From Pseudochrobactrum kiredjianiae (GTDB lineage: Bacteria > Pseudomonadota > Alphaproteobacteria > Rhizobiales > Rhizobiaceae): a stretch of DNA of 64,000 nt. A program made the translations under genes and the position numbers. Positions 1-8,296 of this stretch are shown here, piece by piece (positions within the stretch are counted from its first letter, which is position 1; each line of letters begins with the position of its first letter). The notes beneath the pieces were generated by a model. That model saw only the letters and a list, made by a program, of their open reading frames with translations, had not been told where the DNA came from and searched no databases. Location: NCBI RefSeq assembly GCF_030362795.1, contig NZ_JAUCBM010000005.1:237456-301455 (forward strand), read 5' to 3'.

Positions 1-420
1 GCTACTCCTGCTGATCTGGAAAACTACGATGCAATCATCGTTGGTGTTTCTTCGCGTTTCGGCATCATGTCGTCGCAGCTGAAAAACTTCTTCGACCAGA
101 CCGGCGGTCTGTGGGCTAAAGGCGCTTTGCTGAACAAAGTTGGTTCAGTCATGGCTTCTTCCGCAACCCAGCATGGTGGTCAGGAATTGGCTTTGATCTC
201 CACCCAGTGGCAGCTTCAGCACCACGGTATGATTATCGTGCCGCTATCCTATGCTTTCCAGGGTCAGCTCGGTAATGATGTTGTTCGCGGTGGTGCGCCT
301 TACGGTATGACAACCACTGCTGATGGCGACGGCTCCCGTCAGCCGTCCGAGGTTGAACTCGAAGGTGCCCGTTTTCAGGGCAAGCGCGTTGCAGAGATCG
401 CGACTAAAATTCACGGCTAA
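1..420 (+). CDS. wrbA: NAD(P)H:quinone oxidoreductase WrbA, 5'-truncated by the window edge
   Basis: The reading frame is open from base 1 and encodes the C-terminal ~139 residues of a WrbA flavoprotein, which reduces quinones by two electrons with FMN. The hallmarks are visible in order: [20 protein letters not shown], the FMN and subunit contact region; then WAKGAL, KVGSV and [11 protein letters not shown]; then the YSFQGQ-like segment; and a typical ...[10 protein letters not shown]-terminus. The protein start lies outside the window. The internal ATG at 67 is not the start, because the family motif is already under way before it. A strong terminator follows at once. Confidence 0.95.
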   Translation, partial: ATPADLENYDAIIVGVSSRFGIMSSQLKNFFDQTGGLWAKGALLNKVGSVMASSATQHGGQELALISTQWQLQHHGMIIVPLSYAFQGQLGNDVVRGGAPYGMTTTADGDGSRQPSEVELEGARFQGKRVAEIATKIHG

Positions 421-462
421 ACTTCTGCAAAAAGTGCTGTGTGTACTAATTTGTGATCTAAG

Positions 463-487
463 AAAAGCGGCTTCGGCCGCTTTTTTT
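463..487 (+). terminator. Rho-independent terminator of wrbA
   Basis: A GC-rich arm GCGGC, a TTCG tetraloop and GCCGC are preceded by an A run and followed by seven T residues. It lies 45 bases after the wrbA stop. Confidence 0.9.
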
Positions 488-799
488 GTGCGCCGCGGCA
501 GAGGGCAATTTAGATGCCGAGAGCCAGCAATAGGGTAGCAGAGTGCCTCTTGAGGGGAATGCACAGGGATGAGCGACAGATTCGCCGCAGGCCGATTTTC
601 TGGCTGTTGCGGTGCAAAAATATAAAGCCTGTGGTTGCGTCAGGACGAAAATGCCGGATTTCAGGGCTTATTTCTGTGTTTAACCCTGTTTTTTAAGGCT
701 TCAAAGTGAAAACTTAGCTTGGTTCGTCTGTTTCTTTGAATAAACTTCGCCAATCCGGCTGAGTCGTAACCAGCGGAAAAAAACGAAAGGAATTACCTC
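488..799. other. Gene-free stretch upstream of the HU gene
   Basis: No credible coding sequence is seen; the short ORFs here lack ribosome sites and family features. The region must hold the HU promoter. The only clear signal is the ribosome-binding sequence AAAGGAA at about 785, nine or so bases before the HU start. Confidence 0.5.
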
Positions 800-1075
800 A
801 TGAACAAAAATGAACTGGTTGCTGCCGTTGCAGAAAAGTCAGGTCTCACCAAGACTGATGCCGCTTCTGCCGTTGACGCTGTGCTTGAATCTGTCACCGG
901 TACATTGAAAGAAGGCGGCGAAGTTCGTCTGCCAGGTTTTGGTATTTTCTCAGTATCACATCGTGCAGCTTCTACTGGCCGTAACCCATCGACCGGTAAA
1001 GAAGTTGAAATTGCTGCCCGTAACGTGCCAAAATTCTCGGCTGGTAAAGGCCTGAAAGACGCTGTTAACAGCTAG
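800..1075 (+). CDS. hupB: HU-family nucleoid protein
   Basis: A 91-residue histone-like protein that bends and compacts DNA as a dimer. It has the full HU length and layout: the N-terminal helical body MNKNELVAAVAEKSGLTK, the LPGFGIFSV strand, and the DNA-gripping arm with the signature GRNPSTGKEVEIAA at about residues 61-74, including the conserved Arg-Asn-Pro that intercalates DNA. The C-terminus FSAGKGLKDAVN is typical of HU-beta. The start is fixed by AAAGGAATTACC just upstream. The gene is monocistronic and is followed by palindromic elements. The hupB assignment rather than hupA is by similarity only. Confidence 0.95.
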   Translation: MNKNELVAAVAEKSGLTKTDAASAVDAVLESVTGTLKEGGEVRLPGFGIFSVSHRAASTGRNPSTGKEVEIAARNVPKFSAGKGLKDAVNS

Positions 1076-1077
1076 GA

Positions 1078-1120
1078 CATAATTCCTTAAACTTGGAGAA
1101 GTTTAAGGTAAAACTATGCC
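1078..1120. repeat. Palindromic intergenic repeat, copy A
   Basis: CATAATT-CCTTAAAC, a short loop, then GTTTAAGGTAAAACTATGC. It is the same element as the perfect palindrome at 18,571-18,624 between kdpD and kdpE, with a 3-base deletion in the left arm. It starts right after the HU stop codon and may act as an RNA stem-loop at the end of that mRNA. Confidence 0.65.
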
Positions 1121-1135
1121 CTAACTTTAAAGTGT

Positions 1136-1177
1136 TAGAGCGAGTTTTGTGTGCCAAGTCTGGCACACGGCGCTCTA
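1136..1177 (+). other. Two-tier hairpin downstream of the HU gene
   Basis: Outer arms TAGAGCG and CGCTCTA enclose inner arms GTGTGCCA and TGGCACAC with an AGTC loop. A T-rich stretch GCTTTTTATC follows within ten bases. It could be the HU terminator or part of a small RNA. Confidence 0.5.
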
Positions 1178-1290
1178 GTCAGCTTTTTATCGGAGCAGGG
1201 GTGTTGATCATTCCTGCTGATCCGGTCTCTGCGTCAGAGAGCAACCATGCTGATAAAGGCGGTGGATTTGCTGAAGGCGTATGAAATAAC

Positions 1291-1327
1291 AAAGCCGCAA
1301 AGACAATTTGTCTCTGCGGCTTTTATT
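1291..1327. terminator. Bidirectional terminator
   Basis: AAAGCCGCA-AGACAA pairs with TTGTCT-TGCGGCTTT, with A and T runs on both flanks. It serves the secreted-protein gene that ends at 1364 on the minus strand and any rightward transcript from the HU side. Confidence 0.75.
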
Positions 1328-1363
1328 TTAAAGATACGGCACAGCGCGGTTGCGTGTCGTGAA

Positions 1364-1690
1364 TTATTTATTGGATCTGTTCGGGCCGTTGCCGGTGCCG
1401 ACATCGACAGTAATATCACCGCTGATTTTTACACGCGTATTGCCAATGTTAAAGCTGCCGTCCGGATTGGTCGAGGGGGCAGTGTTTTCCGGCTCAGCCT
1501 GTAGCGGCGTGACAATCGGCTTGGCAGGTTTGACGCCCGGCAAGGAATGTTCCGGCGCTGATTGCTCTGTTTGTGGCGTGTTTGTGAAATCTGTTTGTCC
1601 TGCAAAAACCGGCGCGGCAAAGCTCACAGCAATGCCGGAAAGAATGACTGAAAAAACTGCTTTGCGGATCATAATTATAATGTCTTTCAC
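1364..1690 (-). CDS. Small secreted protein, function unknown
   Basis: A protein of about 108 residues with a clear Sec signal peptide: positive MIRKAV, a hydrophobic core with VILSGIAVSFAAP and an AFA-like cleavage site VFAG at about residue 30. The mature part is short, rich in Pro, Thr, Asn and Glu, with the C-terminus VGTGNGPNRSNK and no enzyme motif. The long form starts at GTG (1690). ATG at codon 7 gives a more usual signal peptide and is an equal candidate. It is probably periplasmic and stands alone with its own terminator. I do not recognise a family. Confidence 0.65.
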   Translation of the reverse strand: MKDIIIMIRKAVFSVILSGIAVSFAAPVFAGQTDFTNTPQTEQSAPEHSLPGVKPAKPIVTPLQAEPENTAPSTNPDGSFNIGNTRVKISGDITVDVGTGNGPNRSNK

Positions 1691-2299
1691 TCTATAACAG
1701 GCCGGGATGGTTATGATGCATATCTTGTTCGAAACTCGTTTTACAGTGTTCGGACATGTTCTGATGCAATGCCGGTGTTCATCCTTAGCGGTGAATCATG
1801 ACATAATGTGGTTCGTTTGAAACGAACGTCAGGCCCAATACCTGAAGCGCGCTTGAGATATTGCTATAAAAATTCATAACAATTTCGTGAGTAATAGCAT
1901 CCGGTTAACGGCCGATAATATAAGGTGTAAAAACCGGTTTTTTAGTCTAAACTCCTGACAAAACCGTGAAGCATGGTAGTTTTTATGGTGAGCGGAGAAG
2001 AATTTGTTGTTTCTTGACATAATCTTGATCCGAAAACGAATAAAAACACGCTATTCTGACTGCCAATTCACGCGTTGAGTATGTGTAGAGCCTGAAACAC
2101 GTGTGATAAAACAGGCTGATATAAAACGGTAATCCCATTACCGCACAATGCTGATGACCATAGCGTGACCAAGCATGAGTTGACAATTTTCAGCTTAACG
2201 TACAGTTATCGCACCCTATTTAGTGTTAACGTATGTCCAGCCATGCCGATTGGACATTCTTCGTTCCGTATCCATTCTGCGGCAGGAGTGCCACATAAG
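1691..2299. promoter_or_regulatory. Regulatory gap ahead of the RND efflux operon
   Basis: This 600-base region has no convincing gene. At 1811-1827 it contains the perfect inverted repeat GTTCGTTTGAAACGAAC, the style of site bound by TetR-family repressors, which often control RND pumps. Two TTGACA hexamers occur near 2014 and 2180 as possible -35 elements, but without clear -10 boxes. No regulator gene is adjacent, so the repressor would be encoded elsewhere. The adaptor frame is open from 2165, but that extension is not considered coding. Confidence 0.45.
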
Positions 2300-3460
2300 A
2301 TGATTAAGCGTTTCATCATCGCGATTATATTGCTCGTTGTGATCTGTGGAGGGTTGATTGGTTTCAACATGTTCCGCGCACAGGCGATCAAGGATTTCTT
2401 CGCTAATATGAAACAGCCTTCCCAAGCTGTTTCGACCATGGACGTTAAGCCGGGCCAGTGGCTGCCTGGTATTGAAGCGATTGGTTCTGCCCGTGCCGAA
2501 GACGGTGTTAATCTGACATTCCAGGTTGACGGTATCGTCAAGGAAATCTTGTTCAAACCAAACCAGCAGGTCAAAAAAGGCGATTTGCTGGTGCAGCTGG
2601 ATGATGAAATTCAGAAAGCTGATCTGGCTGCGACCAAAGCTGAAGCTGAACTCAGCGAACAGAATTATAAGCGTGCGCAAACTCTGCGTACACAAGGCGT
2701 CGGTGCTGTATCTAATGTAGATACAACAGCTGCTGCTCTGTCTTCTGCCAAGGCAAATGTTGCCAAAGCACAGGCAACACTTGATCTGAAGCGTTTGATT
2801 GCACCTTTCTCCGGTGTGATTGGTATTTCCCGCGTTGATATTGGTCAGTTTATGGCTCCGGGCACCGTTGTAGCGACATTGCAGAATGTTGACACAATGC
2901 GCGTGGATTTCAGTGTTCCTGAACAGGAACTGAAAAACCTGTCCATGGGTCAGGAAGTCAAGATCGGTGCCTCAGCTGCTGATTATGCTTTCTCTGGTAA
3001 AATTATCGGTATTGATCCGAAGATCGACCCGGCAAGCCGTCTGGTAACAGTGCAGGCACAGGTTGATAATTCTGAAAAATCACTGGTACCGGGACAGTTT
3101 GTACAGGTTCGTGTGGTGCTGCCGCAGGAAAACAATGTTGTTGTTCTGCCGCTGACCACTGTTGTGACCAGTCTCTATGGTGACTTTGTTTTCACTGTTG
3201 TGAAAAAAGACGCCGAGAAAACTGACGCTGCTAAAGCTGCAGATGCACCAAAAGCAGACACAGCTGAAAAAGCTGACAATCTGATCCTGCATCAGGTGTT
3301 TGTGAAGCTTGGCCGTCGTACCGGTAACAATGTTGAAATTCTGAGCGGTGTTAAGGAAGGCGACATTGTTGTGACTTCCGGCCAGAACCGACTGAGCAAC
3401 GGGATGAGCGCGCATATTGACAATACGGTCAATCCTGCTGATGCCCAGAATAAAAAATAA
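2300..3460 (+). CDS. RND efflux periplasmic adaptor (membrane fusion protein)
   Basis: A 386-residue HlyD/AcrA-type adaptor linking the inner-membrane RND pump to an outer-membrane channel. ATG at 2300 is chosen because GGAGTG lies nine bases upstream and the protein then begins with a proper membrane anchor, MIKRFIIAIILLVVICGG. It continues with a lipoyl half (FQVDGIVKEILFKPNQQVKKG), an alpha-hairpin rich in Ala, Glu and Lys, a second lipoyl half (LIAPFSGVIGISRVDIGQ), then beta-barrel and membrane-proximal domains. An unusual Lys/Ala/Asp-rich linker (about residues 300-325) interrupts the C-terminal domain. The pump gene follows after nine bases; no outer-membrane factor gene is present here. 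Confidence 0.93.
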   Translation: MIKRFIIAIILLVVICGGLIGFNMFRAQAIKDFFANMKQPSQAVSTMDVKPGQWLPGIEAIGSARAEDGVNLTFQVDGIVKEILFKPNQQVKKGDLLVQLDDEIQKADLAATKAEAELSEQNYKRAQTLRTQGVGAVSNVDTTAAALSSAKANVAKAQATLDLKRLIAPFSGVIGISRVDIGQFMAPGTVVATLQNVDTMRVDFSVPEQELKNLSMGQEVKIGASAADYAFSGKIIGIDPKIDPASRLVTVQAQVDNSEKSLVPGQFVQVRVVLPQENNVVVLPLTTVVTSLYGDFVFTVVKKDAEKTDAAKAADAPKADTAEKADNLILHQVFVKLGRRTGNNVEILSGVKEGDIVVTSGQNRLSNGMSAHIDNTVNPADAQNKK

Positions 3461-3469
3461 GGTCGAGAG

Positions 3470-6400
3470 ATGAGCTTTTCTGATAGTTTTATACGCAGGC
3501 CGGTTCTTTCGATTGTTGTTGCGCTGATGATTATCCTGCTTGGTTTACAGGGCATTTTCAATCTGTCAGTGCGGCAGTATCCGGAAGTGGACGAAACGGT
3601 AATTACCGTTACGACCTCCTATGCCGGTGCGAGCGCGGAGCTCATTCAGGGCTTCATCACGGCGCCTATTGCGAAAGCAGTGGCGACGACAGAAGATGTT
3701 GACTATGTGACTTCAAAAAGTAGTCAGTCGGTCAGTATCGTGACAGTACAGATGAAGCTCGGGGCAAATCCTGATGCGGCTCTGACAGAGGTTATCTCCA
3801 AGGTTAATCAGGTGCGCGGCGATCTGCCGAGTGAAGCTGAGGATCCGGTGATTTCCAAGGGTACCGGTCAGTCTTTTGCGACCATGTATCTGGCTGTACA
3901 GAATCCGAATATGTCCAATGAGCAGATCACTGAATATATTGACCGCGTGATCCGTCCGCGCATGTCCACCATTGAAGGTGTGGCTGATGCGCAGATCCTC
4001 GGTGGTCAGGAATATTCGATGCGCGTCTGGGTGGATCCTATCCGCATGGCCGCACGTAATGTGACTGCGTCTGAAGTTTTGGCTGCGATTAAAGCATCCA
4101 ACTTCCTGTCAGCACCTGGTAAGACAAAGAACGAATATTTCGCAACCTCGATTACGCTGCGTTCCACGCTGCAGACACCTGAGGCTTTTGCGGAAATGCC
4201 GATCCGTGCAGATGGTTCTGACATCATCCGCATGCGCGATGTTGCCAGTGTTGAACTGGCTGCTAAAAGCACAGATACGGTTGTGACCTTTAACGGTTCC
4301 AGCGGTACCTTTATCGGTGTATTCCCGACTCCTTCGGCTAACCCGATTGACATGGCAACTGCCGTGAACAAGGAACTGCCGAGCATTCAGGAAAGCCTGC
4401 CGCAGGGCATGAACATCATTCTCGTTTATGATGCGACTGAGCAGATTTCTTCTTCGATTGTTGAGGTTTTCAAAACAATTGCTGAAGCGATGCTCATTGT
4501 TGTCGTCGTGATCCTGTTGTTCCTTGGTTCGTTCCGCTCGGTTCTGATCCCGATTGTTACCATTCCGATCTCGCTGATTGGCGTGTGTTTCTTCCTGTTC
4601 ATTCTCGGTTTCTCGATCAACCTGCTGTCATTGCTAGCAATGGTTCTCGCCATTGGTTTGGTTGTGGATGATGCGATCGTGGTGCTTGAGAATATTCACC
4701 GGCACATTGAAGAAGGTTTGACACCTATTCATGCTTCCTTTGTGGGCATGAAGGAAATTACCTCTTCCATCGTGGCGATGACGATTACGCTGGCTGCGGT
4801 GTTTGCACCGCTCGGCTTTACCGGTGGTCTGACCGGTTCGCTGTTCCGTGAATTTGCGTTCACACTGGCTGGTGCGGTTATTATTTCGGGTGTTGCAGCG
4901 TTGACCATCTCTCCGATGATGTGTTCGCGTATGTTGAAACACGGTGAAGCCAGCCGTTTTGCAAAATTCGTAGATCGTTTGTTCTCGCGTTTTGAAAATG
5001 GTTATGAACGCTGGGTTTCCGGTTCGCTCAACTATCGTCCGATCACACTGTTAGTGGTTGTTTCGCTCGTGGGCGTTATGGGCTTCCTGTTCGTGAATAC
5101 CTCGTCGGAACTGGCGCCTGAAGAAGATTCCGGTGCACTGTTCTCGATGTTCCAAGGGCCTGAATATGCCACAACCGACTATACCAAGCTCTATGCAGAC
5201 CAGATTGATGAACTGACCAAAGATCTGCCTGAACTGAAAGCCCGTTTTAACATTGTCGGCTTCGGCAATGCGACAAATGAAGGTATTGCTCTTTGGGCTC
5301 TGAAAGACTGGGGACAGCGTGACCGTTCGCAGAAACAGATTCAGGAAGAACTGACGAAGCGTATTAAAGATGTAACCGGTGTACAGGCTTTCATCTTTGC
5401 TCCGCCGTCTCTGCCGGGTACCGGTGGTGGTCTGCCAATTTCGGTTGCCATTCAGTCGACCGGTTCTTCGGATCAGGTTTTTGAAATCTCTGAGGAAATC
5501 AAAAGTCAGGCGCAGACTTCGGGACAATTCATCATTGTTCAGAACTCCCTGTCGTTTAATGCTCCGCAGACAACCATTGAAGTTGACCGTGAACGCGCAT
5601 CTGCAATGGGCGTGACTGTCAGCGAAATCGGTGCAACCCTCGGTCTGATGACCGGTGGTGGTAAGGTTGCGCAGTTTGATCGTGATAATAACAGCTATGA
5701 TATTATCATGCAGGTTCCGGACGAATACCGTCGTAATCCGTCGAAGCTCGGTGAATTCTACGTTCGCAGTGCTTCGGGTGAAATGGTGCCGTTGTCTGCT
5801 GTGGTTAAAATTACCAACAACGCATCGCCGACAGCAATTGAGCAGTTTAACCAGTTGAACTCCTCAACCATTACAGCGCTGCCAATGCCGGGCGTTACAA
5901 CCGGTGATGGTCTGAAAACGATCATTGATATTGCCAATGCCAAGTTGCCGGAAGGTTTCTTCCTTGATTATTCGGGTCAGTCCCGTCTGGAAATCGAGCA
6001 GGGTAATACAATTCTGATCGCCTTCTCGCTGGCTGTTATCGTGATTTATCTGGTGCTGGCTGCACAGTTCGAAAGCTTCCGCGATCCGTTCATCATTATG
6101 ATGACTGTTCCGCTGTCGATTTTCGGTGCGATTGTGCCGCTGAATCTCGGTCTTGGTACGCTGAATATCTATACGCAGGTTGGTCTGATTACCCTTGTGG
6201 GGCTGATAACCAAGCATGGTATTCTGATGGTGGAATTCGCCAATCAGCAGCGCCATGAGCACGGATTAAGCCGTCACGATGCGATTATCGCTTCGGCTAA
6301 AACCCGTCTGCGTCCGATCCTGATGACCACTGCAGCTATGGCGCTTGGTGTTGTACCATTGATGATGGCAACCGGTGCCGGTGCAGCAGCCCGCTACTCC

Positions 6401-6562
6401 ATGGGTCTGGTGATCTTCACCGGTCTGATGGTTGGTACGGTGTTCACCCTGTTCGTGGTGCCGATGTTCTATACTTATATTTCCGCTAAAACTGTCAAAC
6501 CACTGGTTTCAGTGCCGACAGAAGAGGAAATTAAAGCAGAAGCACAGGCTGCTCATCATTGA
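3470..6562 (+). CDS. RND multidrug efflux transporter, AcrB/MexF (HAE-1) type
   Basis: A 1,030-residue inner-membrane pump that exports hydrophobic or amphiphilic compounds using the proton gradient. The twelve-helix RND layout with two large periplasmic loops is evident. TM4 carries the proton-relay aspartates in GLVVDDAIVVLEN (Asp400, Asp401). TM10 has the partner lysine in TKHGILMVEF (Lys915). The N-terminus FIRRPVLSIVVALMIILLG and the GASAELIQGFITAPI segment are typical. It is co-transcribed with the adaptor. The substrate cannot be told from sequence. Heavy-metal (CusA-like) identity is unlikely, because the Met-rich substrate features are not apparent. Confidence 0.95.
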   Translation: MSFSDSFIRRPVLSIVVALMIILLGLQGIFNLSVRQYPEVDETVITVTTSYAGASAELIQGFITAPIAKAVATTEDVDYVTSKSSQSVSIVTVQMKLGANPDAALTEVISKVNQVRGDLPSEAEDPVISKGTGQSFATMYLAVQNPNMSNEQITEYIDRVIRPRMSTIEGVADAQILGGQEYSMRVWVDPIRMAARNVTASEVLAAIKASNFLSAPGKTKNEYFATSITLRSTLQTPEAFAEMPIRADGSDIIRMRDVASVELAAKSTDTVVTFNGSSGTFIGVFPTPSANPIDMATAVNKELPSIQESLPQGMNIILVYDATEQISSSIVEVFKTIAEAMLIVVVVILLFLGSFRSVLIPIVTIPISLIGVCFFLFILGFSINLLSLLAMVLAIGLVVDDAIVVLENIHRHIEEGLTPIHASFVGMKEITSSIVAMTITLAAVFAPLGFTGGLTGSLFREFAFTLAGAVIISGVAALTISPMMCSRMLKHGEASRFAKFVDRLFSRFENGYERWVSGSLNYRPITLLVVVSLVGVMGFLFVNTSSELAPEEDSGALFSMFQGPEYATTDYTKLYADQIDELTKDLPELKARFNIVGFGNATNEGIALWALKDWGQRDRSQKQIQEELTKRIKDVTGVQAFIFAPPSLPGTGGGLPISVAIQSTGSSDQVFEISEEIKSQAQTSGQFIIVQNSLSFNAPQTTIEVDRERASAMGVTVSEIGATLGLMTGGGKVAQFDRDNNSYDIIMQVPDEYRRNPSKLGEFYVRSASGEMVPLSAVVKITNNASPTAIEQFNQLNSSTITALPMPGVTTGDGLKTIIDIANAKLPEGFFLDYSGQSRLEIEQGNTILIAFSLAVIVIYLVLAAQFESFRDPFIIMMTVPLSIFGAIVPLNLGLGTLNIYTQVGLITLVGLITKHGILMVEFANQQRHEHGLSRHDAIIASAKTRLRPILMTTAAMALGVVPLMMATGAGAAARYSMGLVIFTGLMVGTVFTLFVVPMFYTYISAKTVKPLVSVPTEEEIKAEAQAAHH

Positions 6563-6582
6563 TGTGACAGAGAATAATAATG

Positions 6583-6616
6583 AAAAAGGCCGGTCTCAAT
6601 GACCGGCCTTTTTTTG
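6583..6616 (+). terminator. Terminator of the RND operon
   Basis: AAAGGCCGGTC, loop TCAAT, GACCGGCCTTT followed by a T run, 20 bases after the pump stop. Confidence 0.92.
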
Positions 6617-6620
6617 TTTG

Positions 6621-6668
6621 GCTTATACCAAAACCCTGTGAGTATGACTCATGGGGTTTTGGTTAAGC
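6621..6668. repeat. 48-base imperfect palindrome
   Basis: GCTTA-ACCAAAACCC...TGAG pairs with CTCA...GGGTTTTGGT-TAAGC around a TATGA loop. It lies right after a complete terminator, so it is not needed for termination. It resembles a REP-type intergenic element; only one copy is seen in this window. Confidence 0.5.
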
Positions 6669-6816
6669 CCGAGTCGCGATTGAACTTCTTCAAGGCGTGA
6701 TGCGTTAGCATCTTAGCGTCTTGGTATTATATGCATCGGTTCACATTTTCACGAAAATTATTATTCTTGTGTTTATGTGCTCTGGTATTATGTAGTCATT
6801 GCTATATATATGATGA

Positions 6817-7815
6817 ATGACAAAATTATCCGTACTCGATTTGGCGCCGATCACACTAGGCAGCACCGCAGCGCAAGCCATGCAGAATACTGTAGAGCTT
6901 GCACAACACGCAGAAAAACTCGGCTTTCACCGCTATTGGCTGGCCGAGCATCATAATATGCCGGGTATTGCCAGCGCTGCTACAGCAGTGCTGATCGGCC
7001 ATGTTGCCGGTGCCACCAAGACCATTCGGGTCGGGGCGGGTGGTATTATGCTGCCAAACCATTCGCCATTGGTTATTGCTGAGCAATTTGGCACATTGGC
7101 GTCGCTCTATCCGAACCGGATTGATTTAGGTTTAGGTCGCGCACCGGGCACCGATCAGGTGACATCCTATGCGTTGCGCCGCAATTCGAGTTCTGACGCG
7201 CAATCCTTCCCGCAGGATGTGGTGGAACTGCTTGGTTATTTCGGGGAGCCGACAACAGAGCAACGTGTACGCGCTTATCCGGGTTCCGGTCTGAATGTTC
7301 CTGTATGGATTCTCGGCTCCAGCCTGTTCGGTGCGCAATTGGCTGCGATGCTTGGTATGCCTTATGCTTTTGCCTCACATTTTGCTCCGGGCGATCTGGA
7401 TGATGCGATTGCGCTTTACCGCCATCGTTTTGAGCCGTCACAATATCTCGACAAACCTTATGTGATGGCTGGTTTTAATGTCTTTGCCGCCGATACGGAT
7501 GATGAAGCCAGATTATTGTTCACTTCGGTTCAACAGGCTTTTGTGAATTTACGTACCGGTAATGCAGGGCAGTTGCCACCTCCGATACAGGATTATGAAG
7601 AGAATCTTGATCCGCGTTTTGTGCCATCGATCAAGGCTGCACTAGCCTGTTCAGCAGTCGGCAACAAACAAACGATACGCCGGCAGATTGACGCCTTTGT
7701 TGAGCGTACCGGTGTTGATGAATTGATGATTACAGCGCAGATTTTCGACCATAAGGCACGTTTACATTCGTTTGAATTGCTGGCAGAGGCAATGGGACTG
7801 CAACCGGAAGGGTAA
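6817..7815 (+). CDS. Luciferase-like flavin-dependent monooxygenase
   Basis: A 332-residue TIM-barrel flavoprotein of the bacterial luciferase superfamily, LLM class group 1. It is recognised by LDLAPI...[23 protein letters not shown] near the N-terminus, the [42 protein letters not shown] block that binds reduced flavin, and the C-terminal [20 protein letters not shown] segment (here RTGVDELMI). Such enzymes oxidise an organic substrate with FMNH2 and O2; the substrate is not predictable. The OsmC-like gene starts two bases after the stop, so the two are likely an oxidative-stress pair. Confidence 0.9.
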   Translation: MTKLSVLDLAPITLGSTAAQAMQNTVELAQHAEKLGFHRYWLAEHHNMPGIASAATAVLIGHVAGATKTIRVGAGGIMLPNHSPLVIAEQFGTLASLYPNRIDLGLGRAPGTDQVTSYALRRNSSSDAQSFPQDVVELLGYFGEPTTEQRVRAYPGSGLNVPVWILGSSLFGAQLAAMLGMPYAFASHFAPGDLDDAIALYRHRFEPSQYLDKPYVMAGFNVFAADTDDEARLLFTSVQQAFVNLRTGNAGQLPPPIQDYEENLDPRFVPSIKAALACSAVGNKQTIRRQIDAFVERTGVDELMITAQIFDHKARLHSFELLAEAMGLQPEG

Positions 7816-7816
7816 C

Positions 7817-8236
7817 ATGGTAGGTTTAGGCATACGCACCAGAGAAACCGGCGCAACAGCCACACTGCAAGGGCAGGAAAAGCCGGTTATCCGCTCATTG
7901 ACAGGTGGCGAACTGACACTGGAAAACACCGTGTCCGGTGTCGGTTTCAATGCGATTGATCTGCTCTATGCGTCTCTGACTGCCTGTCTGGTAATGAGCG
8001 CCCGTATTGCTGCGCGAAAGCTCGGTTTGATTGAGCGCATCAGTGCTTATGAGGTTCAGGTCAGCGGTGAGAAGACTGAGCAAGAGCCTTATCGTATTAC
8101 CCGATTTGATGTGCAGTTTCGGATCACGGGTGACTTGTCTGAAACTGAGACACATGAACTGGCAGAAATGGCGGAAGCAATGTGTACGGTGAGCAATACG
8201 CTTAAAGCCAATGCCGATGTGACTATTAGCACATAA
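7817..8236 (+). CDS. OsmC-family peroxiredoxin-like protein
   Basis: A 139-residue OsmC/Ohr-fold protein that reduces organic hydroperoxides with a cysteine pair. ATG at 7817 is preferred over an upstream in-frame ATG (7772) because GGAAGGG precedes it and it follows the upstream stop directly. Both catalytic cysteines are visible: one in SLTACLVMSARIAARK, the second in MCTVSNTLKANADV. The residues between them form the usual beta segment with EVQVSGEK. It is translated with the monooxygenase gene, which suggests that it removes peroxides formed nearby. Confidence 0.88.
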   Translation: MVGLGIRTRETGATATLQGQEKPVIRSLTGGELTLENTVSGVGFNAIDLLYASLTACLVMSARIAARKLGLIERISAYEVQVSGEKTEQEPYRITRFDVQFRITGDLSETETHELAEMAEAMCTVSNTLKANADVTIST

Positions 8237-8238
8237 AT

Positions 8239-8275
8239 AAAAAGCCTGCTGTGAGATACACAGCAGGCTTTTTTT
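8239..8275. terminator. Terminator between convergent genes
   Basis: AAGCCTGCTGTG, loop AGATA, CACAGCAGGCTT, with A residues before and T residues after. It can serve the OsmC-like gene on the plus strand and the P1 peptidase gene on the minus strand. Confidence 0.9.
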
Positions 8276-8296
8276 GTTTTCACGTCCAAGTCAGTC

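Noticed and set aside
2165..2299. N-terminal extension of the efflux adaptor
   Set aside because: The extra 45 residues have no adaptor features and the ATG at 2300 has a ribosome site followed by a normal membrane anchor.
5051..5527. 158-codon open frame opposite the RND pump
   Set aside because: Arg/Phe-rich shadow of the pump gene, no ribosome site.
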